Positions 1 through 9,490 of a DNA stretch of 64,000 nucleotides are shown piece after piece. Location: NCBI GenBank assembly GCA_049889175.1, contig JBMHDW010000013.1:21295-85294 (forward strand), given 5' to 3'. The number at the start of each line of letters is the position of its first letter. Position 1 is the first letter of the stretch. The notes below the pieces were generated by a model, which did no database searches, was not told the origin of the DNA, and worked only from the letters and a program-made list of their open reading frames with translations. The translations under genes and the position numbers were made by a program. This stretch comes from JBMHDW01 sp049889175 (GTDB taxonomy: Bacteria; Pseudomonadota; Gammaproteobacteria; Comchoanobacterales; Comchoanobacteraceae).

Positions 1-626
1 GGCAATGCCGTATGAACACAACCATAAACAACATCTATAAACATCAATAAGAACCAACTTCCTAGCACAGAGAATGTCATGATAACAGAATGCCCACCCC
101 CTCTTAGCAAACCATCAACAACAATCATACCTGTCAACAACAAGGCTTCTTTAATACCAGTATTTAGACCACTTCTGAGCAATGACATACCTGGACAAAA
201 AGAACCCAAGGTACCGCCTGACAATAGGATTTGATTTTGGCGCATTAATACCCCATAAAGCGAACAATTAAAGAACATACAAACCACCAATAACGCTGCA
301 AAATACACATGAATGGGCGCAGAGTACAAACCAATAACCCCGATCATTAATCCACCACCCAAATACACCCGCAAGACTTGACCATAGCGGTGATGCCTGG
401 AAAGCAAAATACCGAATAACCCCATAAGATAAATAACAACTAAATGAGCCGATCCGCCCAAAAAAATATAAGTAACTGGCAACAACATTCCCAGAATACC
501 GAATAAACCTAACGCAAAAAGCCTGATTCGCAAGAGCTGATCCAATTGACCATGCCGCCAAAACTGAATCAACAGCAGCCAAATCAGCATAATGTGTGGT
601 GTTTGCAATGATAACATAATTAACAT
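1..626 (-). CDS. ypjD: YpjD/CcsA-like cytochrome c assembly membrane protein, partial (cut by window start)
   Basis: An open frame runs without a stop from an ATG at 626-624 to the window edge (about 208 codons). The start follows an AGGTGA ribosome site. The protein is a chain of six or more hydrophobic segments joined by short basic loops, starting MLIMLSLQTPHIM. The middle (PIHVYFAALL...) and the last helices align by eye with E. coli YpjD, a CcsA/CcmC-like inner-membrane protein. It is divergent from ffh, the position ypjD holds in many gammaproteobacteria. The C-terminal end lies outside the window. Family membership is inferred from weak similarity plus synteny. A shorter open frame inside it (268-582, same strand, other frame) is a shadow. 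Confidence 0.7.
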   Translation of the reverse strand, partial: MLIMLSLQTPHIMLIWLLLIQFWRHGQLDQLLRIRLFALGLFGILGMLLPVTYIFLGGSAHLVVIYLMGLFGILLSRHHRYGQVLRVYLGGGLMIGVIGLYSAPIHVYFAALLVVCMFFNCSLYGVLMRQNQILLSGGTLGSFCPGMSLLRSGLNTGIKEALLLTGMIVVDGLLRGGGHSVIMTFSVLGSWFLLMFIDVVYGCVHTAL

Positions 627-730
627 TCTCACCTATAGCAAATCATTTGTCACCAGTAACCTGAACAAATGTGACTTGCAGTGCCATACATCATTTGCTA
701 ACATGCCCAGATTGAATTACGAGGACAACC

Positions 731-2086
731 ATGTCGTTAACCCAGCGATTAAGCCAAGCATTTAAGCACCTATCTGGCCAGGCCAAACTCAGTGAAAAAA
801 ACATTGAGCTGGCAGTTAAAGATGTTGAACACGCTCTGACACAAGCCGACGTTGCGCAACCCGTTGTCACCTCATTTATCCAGAATATTAAAGAGCACGC
901 CGTTGGCCAAGATGTTCTTCACTCCCTTAATCCGCAAGAAGCCTTCCTCAAAATTGTTAAAGATCAACTGATTGAAACACTCGGAAACTCCGCTGAAGAA
1001 TGTAGTCTTAATCTTAACAACAAACCTCCTGTGGTTATTCTCATGTCTGGACTGCAAGGTTCTGGTAAAACAACCACAACAGCTAAAATTGCCAACTTAC
1101 TTCAACACAAGGGCAAAAGAGTCATGATTACCTCTGTTGACGTTTACAGAGCAGCAGCTATTGAACAACTACAACAATTGGCAAATACCCACCAACTCAA
1201 CGCCTTTTGTTCCAACCAATCTAACCCCATTGATATGTGTTTAGATGCCCTCAACCAAGCAAAAAAATCGTTGATGGACGTTCTTATCATTGATACCGCT
1301 GGTCGCCTTCATATTGATGATATGTTAATGAGTGAACTAAAAAACATCCAATCGGTGGTTAAACCTGCTGAAATTCTGTTTGTGGTTGACAGCATGATGG
1401 GACAAGATGCGCTTCACGCAGCTCAACACTTTGGCCAACACCTACCACTTTCAGGTATTGTTCTCACCAAAACTGATGCTGACTCAGGAGGAGGAGCTGC
1501 ATTATCCGTTAAAAACATTACTGGTGCACCCATTAAGTTTATTGGTACAGGCGAAAAAATTGCTGACCTAGATAGCTTCAATCCTGAGCGCGCTGCTATG
1601 AAAATGCTTGACCTAGGAGACATTGAAGCATTAATTAAAAAAGCAGAACAGCACATAAGCGAAGATGAAGCAAAAAAATCTGCAAAAAAATTACAATCGG
1701 GACAATTTAATTTTACCGATTTTAAAGATCATTTGATACAAATGCGTCAAATGGGTGGCTTCAAAAGCATTCTTGGAATGCTACCTGGAACAAGCCAACT
1801 TCTCGAGCAAGTAAACAATAACCTTGATGAATCTAAATTCAAAATCATTGAAGTGATGATTGACTCAATGACCCATAAAGAACGACAATTCCCGATGCTT
1901 ATTTTGAACTCTGAATCAAGAAGAAAACGTGTCGCCAAAGGATCAGGACGCTCGAAAAGAGAACTTAGTGAGTTACTTAAACAGTTCCAAAAAATGCAAA
2001 AAATGATGAAAAAATTTAGTTCTGGCAAGATGAAAAATATGATGAGCATGCTTGGAAAAGGTCAAATGCCCGATTCATTCCAATAA
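731..2086 (+). CDS. ffh: Signal recognition particle protein Ffh (GTPase)
   Basis: Ffh binds 4.5S RNA and the signal sequences of nascent membrane proteins and docks with FtsY to deliver ribosomes to the translocon. The N-terminal helical bundle is followed by the GTPase domain with P-loop GLQGSGKTTT (near residue 110), DTAGRLH and TKTDADSGGG. A Met-rich M domain fills the last 150 residues (many M and K, ending MLGKGQMPDSFQ). At 451 residues the length is normal. The start ATG follows a GAGGA site. It lies directly upstream of the rpsP operon, a conserved gammaproteobacterial order. Confidence 0.97.
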   Translation: MSLTQRLSQAFKHLSGQAKLSEKNIELAVKDVEHALTQADVAQPVVTSFIQNIKEHAVGQDVLHSLNPQEAFLKIVKDQLIETLGNSAEECSLNLNNKPPVVILMSGLQGSGKTTTTAKIANLLQHKGKRVMITSVDVYRAAAIEQLQQLANTHQLNAFCSNQSNPIDMCLDALNQAKKSLMDVLIIDTAGRLHIDDMLMSELKNIQSVVKPAEILFVVDSMMGQDALHAAQHFGQHLPLSGIVLTKTDADSGGGAALSVKNITGAPIKFIGTGEKIADLDSFNPERAAMKMLDLGDIEALIKKAEQHISEDEAKKSAKKLQSGQFNFTDFKDHLIQMRQMGGFKSILGMLPGTSQLLEQVNNNLDESKFKIIEVMIDSMTHKERQFPMLILNSESRRKRVAKGSGRSKRELSELLKQFQKMQKMMKKFSSGKMKNMMSMLGKGQMPDSFQ

Positions 2087-2090
2087 ACAT

Positions 2091-2119
2091 TTGTTTTTTT
2101 CAAATATAGGCGCTATAAT
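2091..2119 (+). promoter_or_regulatory. Sigma-70 promoter for rpsP-rimM-trmD-rplS
   Basis: A -35 TTGTTT (2091-2096), a 17-bp spacer and a perfect -10 TATAAT (2114-2119) lie in the 59-bp gap between ffh and rpsP. The gap has no other promoter-like pair. Confidence 0.7.
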
Positions 2120-2145
2120 ACAGCATTTTCAAATATTGGGGAATT

Positions 2146-2385
2146 ATGTTCAAAATTAGATTACGACGCGACGGTCGAAAAGATCGCCCATTTTATCATT
2201 TAGTTGCTATCGATTCTCGCAAAGCGCGCGATGCAAAAGAAAAAGCTCGTTTGGGCTACTATGACATTGTTAACAACAAACTTAGTGTTGATTTTGAACT
2301 GGTTGACAAACTCATCAGTCAAGGCGCACAAATGACTGATACAGCAAAAGCACTTATTAAACGTGCCAGAAAACAAGACAATTAA
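2146..2385 (+). CDS. rpsP: 30S ribosomal protein S16
   Basis: This is a small-subunit ribosomal protein that binds 16S rRNA during early assembly. The N-terminus MFKIRLRRDGRKDRPFYH and the KARLGYY segment are diagnostic for bS16, and 79 residues is the normal length. A TTGGGGA ribosome site precedes the ATG. It is the first gene of the rpsP-rimM-trmD-rplS operon, and its 3' end overlaps the rimM start by 23 bases, suggesting translational coupling. Confidence 0.97.
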   Translation: MFKIRLRRDGRKDRPFYHLVAIDSRKARDAKEKARLGYYDIVNNKLSVDFELVDKLISQGAQMTDTAKALIKRARKQDN

Positions 2386-2875
2386 TTCTGACAAACGCAT
2401 TATTGTAGGCCAAATCAATCGAATATTTGGCATCAATGACTGGCATATTGTCACATCATTCACGCAAATACCTGATCAATTATTTTTCTACAGTCTAGAA
2501 TTAAAATCGGGGATTAGCATTGGTGTTCTTGAATTTCGCCCTCATCAGAAAAAATTTGTGGCACGTTTTGACGTTATCCCCGACCTTAAAAGCAGCCAAC
2601 TGGTGAATCAGCAACTTTTTACACGTACTTCCGAACTACCTATCCTTAACGAAGGCCAATATTATTACCATCAACTCATCGGTTTTAACGTCTTAAATCA
2701 CAATCAAAACCTCATTGGCAAAGTAACCCATATCTACGAGCATTGCGGATCAGATATTCTCATCATCAATCAAGGCAAAAAAGAATCTCATCTACCTTTT
2801 TCTCATGAACTCGTAATAGTGAAGCTTGAGGAACAAACCATCCTACTAACAACTGAAGCCAATGCTTACCTTTGA
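2363..2875 (+). CDS. rimM: 16S rRNA processing protein RimM
   Basis: RimM is a 30S maturation factor that acts on the head domain with S19. The 170 residues show the N-terminal beta-barrel (RIIVGQINRIFGINDW...) and a C-terminal PRC-barrel (GKVTHIYEHCGSDILII). The only plausible start is a GTG at 2363 inside the end of rpsP, without a clear ribosome site, so re-initiation after rpsP is likely. It overlaps trmD by 14 bases. Assignment rests on the barrel motifs plus the invariant operon position; sequence conservation is modest. Confidence 0.92.
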   Translation: MPENKTINSDKRIIVGQINRIFGINDWHIVTSFTQIPDQLFFYSLELKSGISIGVLEFRPHQKKFVARFDVIPDLKSSQLVNQQLFTRTSELPILNEGQYYYHQLIGFNVLNHNQNLIGKVTHIYEHCGSDILIINQGKKESHLPFSHELVIVKLEEQTILLTTEANAYL

Positions 2876-3632
2876 TATCATCTCTTGCAACACCAGCATT
2901 CAACACTTTTTTCAGCAAGGACTGATTCACCGCGCCATTCAAAAAAAGCGTGCTAAAATTCAATGTTGGAATCCAAGAATTTTCGCCAACACTCATTATC
3001 AAAATATTGATGATAAAACCTTTGGCGGCGGGCCTGGCCAAGTTATTCGGGCTGACATACTTGATAGAACGCTTAACAGCATCCCCAAGCGAGGCACTCG
3101 ATGCAAAACCATTCTTTTATCCCCCAGCGGCCCAACATTAACACACGCTAAAGCCATTGAACTGACAAAACTCGACCAAATCATACTTATTTGTGGCCGA
3201 TACGAAGGAATAGATCAAAGATTCATACAATTAAAGGTTGACGAATCACTCTCAATAGGTGATTATGTGCTCACTGGTGGAGAACTTCCTGCATTGGTGA
3301 CCTGTGAAGCTGTTATTAGACTACTTCCTGGTACAGTGGGCAATCTTGAGTCTGTTAATCAAGACTCATTTGCTAATGGTCTTTTAGACCACCCCCACTA
3401 CACCAAACCGGAGGATTTTCTCGGTCATAATGTACCAACCGTGCTACGCTCTGGCAATCATCAGGCCATCAAAGCCTGGCGAAGAATGATGGCACTAGGT
3501 CAAACATGGTTGGAACGACCTGATTTATTGGTGGGACAATCACTGAGTAGTGTTGATATCTCTCTTTTAAGTCACTTTATGGCAAGACAAACCGAGAGGA
3601 GTAATGATGACAAATTTAATACAGAAAATTGA
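2862..3632 (+). CDS. trmD: tRNA (guanine-N1-)-methyltransferase TrmD
   Basis: TrmD methylates G37 of tRNAs next to the anticodon using SAM, which prevents +1 frameshifting. It is a SPOUT enzyme: the trefoil-knot motifs ICGRYEGIDQRF and SIGDYVLTGGELPAL are intact, and so is the early FGGGPGQV loop. At 256 residues it has family-typical length. The start at 2862 overlaps rimM, and the gene runs 29 bases into rplS, so the operon is fully overlapping. Confidence 0.97.
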   Translation: MLTFDIISCNTSIQHFFQQGLIHRAIQKKRAKIQCWNPRIFANTHYQNIDDKTFGGGPGQVIRADILDRTLNSIPKRGTRCKTILLSPSGPTLTHAKAIELTKLDQIILICGRYEGIDQRFIQLKVDESLSIGDYVLTGGELPALVTCEAVIRLLPGTVGNLESVNQDSFANGLLDHPHYTKPEDFLGHNVPTVLRSGNHQAIKAWRRMMALGQTWLERPDLLVGQSLSSVDISLLSHFMARQTERSNDDKFNTEN

Positions 3633-3972
3633 ACAAAGCCAATTAATAGAAAGGCCTGACTTTAGAGTTGGTGATCGTCTTAAAGTAGGTATTAAGATTA
3701 CTGAAGGCAACAGAGAAAGGGTTCAGTATTTTGAAGGTATTTGTATTGGCAGAAACCGCAAAAATAGCAACCTTAATGCAACGTTTCGTGTCCGCAAAGA
3801 TTCTTTTGGCGTCGGTATTGAGAAAGCATTTCAACTTCACTCACCTTCAATTACCGAAATTATTGTCCTCAGAAAAGGTTTGATTAGACAGGCTAAGCCC
3901 TATTATCTTCGAGATAGATCACAGAAAGGCGCGCGTATTAAAGAGCGATTTGCTAAAAGAACACAAGCTTAA
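3604..3972 (+). CDS. rplS: 50S ribosomal protein L19
   Basis: L19 is a large-subunit protein at the 30S-50S interface. Motifs RPDFRVGDRLKVGIKITEG, FRVRKDSFGVGIE and RAKLYYLRD-like (AKPYYLRDRSQKGARIKER) are typical. It has 122 residues. A GAGAGGAG ribosome site lies just before the double ATG (3604 and 3607), and either could be used. It is the last gene of the operon. No clear hairpin-plus-U-run terminator is visible in the 51 bases before pnuC. Confidence 0.97.
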   Translation: MMTNLIQKIEQSQLIERPDFRVGDRLKVGIKITEGNRERVQYFEGICIGRNRKNSNLNATFRVRKDSFGVGIEKAFQLHSPSITEIIVLRKGLIRQAKPYYLRDRSQKGARIKERFAKRTQA

Positions 3973-4023
3973 ACTTAAGTCTTTTCTGTTTTTATTGCAT
4001 ATCTTCTCTATGTTATCAATCAG

Positions 4024-4743
4024 ATGATTAATTGGTTAATTCATTTGTATTTGACGTTTTCAGCGTCATTAACTGGAATCGCGACCTGGTATCACCAGCA
4101 CCAAAGCATAAGCGATATGCTTGGTGCCTTATTAAGTATTGCGTCAACCATACTTGGCGCTTTTAACGTGCCACTTACTTGGGTTGTTGCTTTTGCAGCC
4201 TCAATTAATAATGGCTTTTTATTCTCTACAAAATCCAACTTGATCATGCATACTGCTCGGGAGATCTTGCAGATTGGATTTTTTGTTTATGGCTTCTATT
4301 ATTGGCGCATTAAACGTGATAAAAATCAAAACGCAACCCCCATTACCAGCATCAGTACTCACAGTATTATCTTCTTATTGGTCAATGTTTCAATCATTGC
4401 TGCACTCTATGCCGAACCACATACACAACAAATGATTAATACTTATCTCTTGCCCCAAAGAAATGCTGGCGCACCCTGGAAGCAATTCATTGATATCTTT
4501 GCGTCATTAATGCACATTATTGGTTTATCGCTGATGAGTCGACGCATTTTGGAATCTTGGATCATCTGGATCATTATTGATCTCATCAATATCCCTCTTT
4601 ATCTTGCTGAAGGGCTCTCCTATCAAGCAGGCAAGTGTATCGTTTATTTAATCATCGCAACCCTTGGCTATTTAAACTGGAAAAAAATACAATATCGCCA
4701 ACAAAATGAACGGTTTCTAACCGCTAAAACCTCGGAAAGTTAG
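4024..4743 (+). CDS. pnuC: PnuC-type nicotinamide riboside/mononucleotide transporter
   Basis: This is an inner-membrane facilitator for NAD precursors, trapped inside by phosphorylation. Seven or eight hydrophobic helices are visible. The C-terminal half matches PnuC well: APWKQFIDIFASLMHIIGL, then a long W-rich helix (ESWIIWIIIDLINIPLYLAEG) with the conserved W..W..D/N..N pattern. It has 239 residues. The N-terminal half is more divergent than in E. coli PnuC, so the exact substrate is uncertain. No NAD-related gene or riboswitch is seen next to it. Confidence 0.85.
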   Translation: MINWLIHLYLTFSASLTGIATWYHQHQSISDMLGALLSIASTILGAFNVPLTWVVAFAASINNGFLFSTKSNLIMHTAREILQIGFFVYGFYYWRIKRDKNQNATPITSISTHSIIFLLVNVSIIAALYAEPHTQQMINTYLLPQRNAGAPWKQFIDIFASLMHIIGLSLMSRRILESWIIWIIIDLINIPLYLAEGLSYQAGKCIVYLIIATLGYLNWKKIQYRQQNERFLTAKTSES

Positions 4744-4785
4744 GTTGCACTCGAAACCAATTTATTGTAATATTTGGAGTATACT

Positions 4786-6030
4786 ATGACTAATATCTTT
4801 TTTGCTCACTCAGGTGGTGTGACTTCAGTACTTAATGGTATTGCCGCTTCCGTCATCACTCAAGCTCAACAATCCCCACACATTAACAGAATCTTTATTG
4901 GTCGCAATGGCATCATTGGCGCATTGAATAATGAGATGTATGATGTTACGGATTTCACACCTGAAATGCTAGAAAAACTAGCCAGAACACCAGCGAGTGC
5001 TTTTGGCTCATGTCGCTACAAGCTTAAGTGCCCAAATACCCAAGCAAGCGAGTTCGAAACCATTCTAAAACATTTTAAACATCATAATATCACAGGCTTT
5101 ATCTATAATGGTGGTAATGACTCACAAGATACAACGTTAAAAATGCACGAATATGCTCAGTCACAAAGTCAGCCACTAAACTGCGTTGGCATCCCCAAGA
5201 CTATTGACAATGATCTTCCTATGGTAGACTGCTGCCCTGGATACCCATCAGCTGCTAAATATTTAGCAACCTCTATTTATGAGGCAAGTTTAGATATTCT
5301 TTCTATGTGTCGCTCTTCAACAAAAGTATTTGTTATGGAGGTTATGGGGCGTCATGCTGGCTGGCTAGCAGCTGCAACAGCTATGGCCAACACTCAACCT
5401 CATTTAGGACCACACATCATTCTTCTACCAGAAGTTCTGCACAATGAAGAACGCCTTATTCAAGCAGTAAAACAATGTGTAGCAGATTTTGGTTGTTGCG
5501 TTATTGCTGTATCAGAAGGACTGCTTACAGCTCAAGGCAAACGCTTTACCGATCAAAGAACAACTGATGCCTTTGGTCACACTCAACTTGGTGGCATTGC
5601 TCCCATTATAGCTCATCAAATACACCAACATACTGGTTTTAAATATCATTGGAGTGTTGTGGATTATTTACAACGCTCTGCAGGCCACCTAACTTCATCT
5701 ATAGACCATCAACATGCCATAGCTCTTGGCCGAGAAGCCATTCTAGCACTGAACAACAAACTCAGTGGCATCATGGTTGGCATCCATCGTATCAATCAAT
5801 CACCCTATGAATGGAAAACTCAATATTATGACCTTAAAAACATTGCGAATATTGAAAAAAAATTGCCTCCAGAATTTATTCGTGAAGATCAACTAGGTGT
5901 AACGCCAGCTTTCAAAGACTACCTTAGACCATTAATTCAAGGGGAGCCCATTTTGGCATACCGTAATGGCTTACCTGACTATTTTACTCCATTAACCATT
6001 CAACAGCTTAGGACAACTTATGCTACATAA
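4786..6030 (+). CDS. Pyrophosphate-type 6-phosphofructokinase
   Basis: Interconverts fructose 6-phosphate and fructose 1,6-bisphosphate in glycolysis. Motifs: N-terminal HSGGVTSVLNG, GGNDSQDT (Asp where ATP-dependent enzymes have Gly, the hallmark of PPi-dependent enzymes), PKTIDNDLP and MEVMGRHAGWLA. The product is 414 residues from the ATG at 4786, which sits 6 bases after a GGAG site. A TTG twelve bases upstream lacks its own site and was rejected. PPi dependence is inferred from the motif. A reversible PPi-PFK would also serve gluconeogenesis. The gene overlaps the next one by 11 bases. Confidence 0.93.
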   Translation: MTNIFFAHSGGVTSVLNGIAASVITQAQQSPHINRIFIGRNGIIGALNNEMYDVTDFTPEMLEKLARTPASAFGSCRYKLKCPNTQASEFETILKHFKHHNITGFIYNGGNDSQDTTLKMHEYAQSQSQPLNCVGIPKTIDNDLPMVDCCPGYPSAAKYLATSIYEASLDILSMCRSSTKVFVMEVMGRHAGWLAAATAMANTQPHLGPHIILLPEVLHNEERLIQAVKQCVADFGCCVIAVSEGLLTAQGKRFTDQRTTDAFGHTQLGGIAPIIAHQIHQHTGFKYHWSVVDYLQRSAGHLTSSIDHQHAIALGREAILALNNKLSGIMVGIHRINQSPYEWKTQYYDLKNIANIEKKLPPEFIREDQLGVTPAFKDYLRPLIQGEPILAYRNGLPDYFTPLTIQQLRTTYAT

Positions 6031-9000
6031 AACATCAATAATAAGTATGCTGCTTAATAGACGATATTTACCTATTTTTATTACTCATTCTTTATCATCT
6101 ATCAATATTAATTTTATTCGTGGCGCATTAGTGGCACTGATCACCAGCTCAGCTTTTAGCACATCACAAAACAGTGAGTTCTGGACCATGGTAATTACAA
6201 CATCCATGAGTATTCCATTCTTCCTTTTCAGTGTTATGGCTGGCCAGATGGCTGATAAATACTCAAAGTCATCGTTTACCCAATACATCAAATTTTTTGA
6301 AATCTTAACATCTATTTTTATGAGTATTGCTATTTTCTCATTAGCAAATCCCTGGCTATTGGTTTTGGCTTCATTAGTAGCAAGCACACAACAGGCATTC
6401 CTTTCTCCTGTTAAACTCAGTATTCTCCCTGAGAATTTTAAACGAGAAGAGCTGATGCCTGCAAATGCTCTACTTGAAACAAGTACCATATTGACTATTA
6501 TTCTTGGCTTTGCAATGGGCTTCTTTGTATCACCAAATTCAAGCATCTCTATTTTCGGTCTCTTGCATCTTAAAAATGCATTTTTTTGGTATTTTGCCTT
6601 TGTGACTCTTTTTCTATCCATCACAGGTTATATCGCCAGTCTATTCATCAAGCCGCTAGAATCTGCCAATCCAAATGCTACCGTATCGTATCAAATCATT
6701 TCATCCATTCAAAAGAACATTGATACCACAACTCAAAGTGATCATATTTGGAAAATTATTTTGGGCATTTCCTGGATCTGGTTTATTGGTAGTATCATCC
6801 AACCCACTATTTTATATTACGTTACCAGTGAGCTTAACCTTACCCAGCCCATCTATATTTTCTTAAGTGCCATGTTCACAGTGGGTATTGCTGGAGGTTC
6901 AATTTTTTGTAGTGCTGTTTTAAAACGAGCCTCCGACTCTCGTTACTCACCTGCTGCACTATTTCTTATCTCGGCATTTTGTATACAACTCTACTTTTCG
7001 TCTTATAGCTTTCCTGCCAACTATTCAATTTGGCAATTTATACTATCGTCTCATGGCTTCATTATTATCTTAGACCTTATTGGCATAAGTTTCTGTTCTG
7101 GTTTGGTTGTGGTCCCTCTTTACGCAATGATTCAACGAGTCACTCGGCGCAGCAATCGATCACAAGTCATTGCCTGTAATAACATCATCTCTTCTATTTT
7201 TATCACCATAGCCTCACTGATCAGTATTGGATGGTTTATCTCCTTCAAACTTAACATCAGCCAACTCTATCTATTTGTAGGTGTTATCAATATCTTTATT
7301 TCTGTCTACATGATGCGCATCTTACCATTCAACTTCGTCAAAGCATTTGGTGCCAATGTCATCAAATTTATATACAGAAACAAAGTTAAAGGTATTGAAA
7401 ACTTTTTGGATAACCATCGTAATGTATTAGTCGTATGTAACCACGCCAGCAATCTAGACGCTATTATCTTGGGTGCTATTCTTCCAGGACGATTTTCGTT
7501 TGCTGTTCACCCAACGGTCGCAGAATGGCGATCTGTTAAAATATTAGCGCGAATGGCGAAAATTTATCCTGTGGATACAGAGAACCCAATCCGAATGAAG
7601 ACTCTGGTTAAATTACTTAAATCTGGCGAGAGATGTATTGTATTTCCTGAGGGAAGACTCTCAAGTACTGGTAGATTAATGAAGGTTTATCCAGGATCTG
7701 CAATGGTTGCAAATAAAGCCCACTCACATATCTTACCGATTTATCTTGATGCTTACGAGACCAAATATTTTACCGAATCTCACCAAGCACTTAAACCTAA
7801 ATTATTTCCTAAAATCAATATTAATATCTTACCAGCCATTGCACACAAGCAGTTTTCAGATTCAGGAAAAGAGCAGCGTGCCCAATATGAAAAATTATTG
7901 GTTTCTGTGATGAAAGATGCACAAGTTAAATCATTACCCACAATGAATCTGTTTAGAGGTCTCCATTATGCAGCTAAACGCTTTGGCGACAATAAAGTTA
8001 TCTTAAGAGGTCACGACTGGACAACATTTACCTACAAAAAACTTATTATATCCAGCATTTTATTTGGACAACTTTTACGTCAACGCCTTAATCGACAAGA
8101 TGAACATATTGGTATCTTGTTGCCCAATGTGCCTGGAAATGTTATTTCAATATTTGCATTAATCAGTATTAATCGAGTTCCAGCAATGTTGAATTTTACT
8201 TCAGGTAAAGATCAGATGCTTTCAACTTGTCAGACCGCTAAAGTAAATTACGTTATTACCTCAGAAGCATTTGTTGAAAAGGCCAACCTCAGTGAACATA
8301 TTAATTTCCTTCAAGCCAATGGCGTTAATGTTTTGATGCTTGAACAACTCAAAAAGAAAGTAAACTTTGTCAGAAAATTATCTGCCCTACTTCGCTACAA
8401 ACGGTTTGAGCGATACTATGGTAAAGACCAGCTCAATCATCAAGATAAACCAGCTTTTGTCCTATTTACCTCTGGATCAGAAGGTCAACCTAAAGGAGTT
8501 GTCTTATCACATAGAAATATTTATGCAAATGGCAATCAACAGGTAACGATCTTTGATCTTGTGCCAACCGATTCAGTCTTTAATCCTTTACCCATATTTC
8601 ATGCTTTCGGTCTTGGTGCAGCAACATTAACACCCATATTAAATGGTGCAAGTGTCTTTTTATTCCCTAACCCTACCCAGTATCAAACCATCAGTAACTA
8701 CGTTTATGAAAGTCAATGTACCTTTCTTTATGGAACCAATACCTTCCTAACTGGTTATGGCAAAATGAATACCAATCCTCTGAACTTTACGCGCTTAAGA
8801 TGTGTTATTGCAGGTGGTGAAAAACTAAAAACCGCAACACGTCATTTATGGCAAAATAATTTTGGTATTAGGGTATTTGAAGGCTACGGTGTGACTGAGT
8901 GTTCACCTGTTATTGCCACAAACTCACATGAGCATTTTAAAATGAATACCGTTGGTAAAATCCTACCAGGGTTTGAGTATCATCTTGAACCCGTTGATGG

Positions 9001-9490
9001 CATTGATTATGGCAAAGAACTTTGGGTGAAAGGTGATGCAGTAATGATGGGCTATTTATTTAATGATCAGCCAGGTGTCATTCAACCCCCTCATCAAGGC
9101 TTTCATAAAACCGGTGATATTGTTTCTTTCGATGACGATGGCTTTATGTCTATTGTTGACCGTATTAAGCGCTTTGCCAAGATTGGTGGTGAAATGGTGT
9201 CACTAACTGCTGTTGAAAATATTATTCAAGGAATGTTTCCAGGCGAGCAACATGCCATCATTAATATACCTCATGAGAAAAAAGGTGAACAAATCATCTT
9301 GATTACCACAATGAGCAGTCTAGATAAAGCATCGATTAATAAAGCGCTTAAAGAACAACAGCACAGCTCATTGATGTGTCCAAGTGACGTTATTCATATT
9401 GCCGATATGCCTATGCTGGGCAGTGGTAAGATTAATTATCCGCATTTAAAAAATTGGCACGAAAAATTGAATCATCAAAATAATGGCTAG
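6020..9490 (+). CDS. aas: LplT-PlsC-acyl-ACP synthetase fusion (lysophospholipid recycling, Aas type)
   Basis: A 1,156-residue inner-membrane protein with three parts. Residues 1 to about 430 form an MFS-type transporter like LplT, which flips lysophospholipids inward. Residues about 440-640 are a PlsC-like acyltransferase, with NHASNLD (N474) and FPEGRLSSTG (F542). Residues about 660-1150 are an AMP-forming acyl-ACP synthetase with FTSGSEGQPKG near 816 and the later GYGVTE and GDIV motifs. Together these could import, activate a fatty acid for, and re-acylate lysophosphatidylethanolamine. In E. coli LplT and Aas are separate neighbours. The start overlaps the PFK stop by 11 bases, and the 3' end overlaps the convergent permease gene by 45 bases. 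Confidence 0.93.
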   Translation: MLHKTSIISMLLNRRYLPIFITHSLSSININFIRGALVALITSSAFSTSQNSEFWTMVITTSMSIPFFLFSVMAGQMADKYSKSSFTQYIKFFEILTSIFMSIAIFSLANPWLLVLASLVASTQQAFLSPVKLSILPENFKREELMPANALLETSTILTIILGFAMGFFVSPNSSISIFGLLHLKNAFFWYFAFVTLFLSITGYIASLFIKPLESANPNATVSYQIISSIQKNIDTTTQSDHIWKIILGISWIWFIGSIIQPTILYYVTSELNLTQPIYIFLSAMFTVGIAGGSIFCSAVLKRASDSRYSPAALFLISAFCIQLYFSSYSFPANYSIWQFILSSHGFIIILDLIGISFCSGLVVVPLYAMIQRVTRRSNRSQVIACNNIISSIFITIASLISIGWFISFKLNISQLYLFVGVINIFISVYMMRILPFNFVKAFGANVIKFIYRNKVKGIENFLDNHRNVLVVCNHASNLDAIILGAILPGRFSFAVHPTVAEWRSVKILARMAKIYPVDTENPIRMKTLVKLLKSGERCIVFPEGRLSSTGRLMKVYPGSAMVANKAHSHILPIYLDAYETKYFTESHQALKPKLFPKININILPAIAHKQFSDSGKEQRAQYEKLLVSVMKDAQVKSLPTMNLFRGLHYAAKRFGDNKVILRGHDWTTFTYKKLIISSILFGQLLRQRLNRQDEHIGILLPNVPGNVISIFALISINRVPAMLNFTSGKDQMLSTCQTAKVNYVITSEAFVEKANLSEHINFLQANGVNVLMLEQLKKKVNFVRKLSALLRYKRFERYYGKDQLNHQDKPAFVLFTSGSEGQPKGVVLSHRNIYANGNQQVTIFDLVPTDSVFNPLPIFHAFGLGAATLTPILNGASVFLFPNPTQYQTISNYVYESQCTFLYGTNTFLTGYGKMNTNPLNFTRLRCVIAGGEKLKTATRHLWQNNFGIRVFEGYGVTECSPVIATNSHEHFKMNTVGKILPGFEYHLEPVDGIDYGKELWVKGDAVMMGYLFNDQPGVIQPPHQGFHKTGDIVSFDDDGFMSIVDRIKRFAKIGGEMVSLTAVENIIQGMFPGEQHAIINIPHEKKGEQIILITTMSSLDKASINKALKEQQHSSLMCPSDVIHIADMPMLGSGKINYPHLKNWHEKLNHQNNG

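Noticed and set aside
268..582. 104-codon minus frame starting MAAVDSVLAAWS
   Set aside because: It lies inside the longer YpjD-like frame (626 to the window edge), has no ribosome site and an unnatural mix of Cys, Phe, Tyr and Ser.
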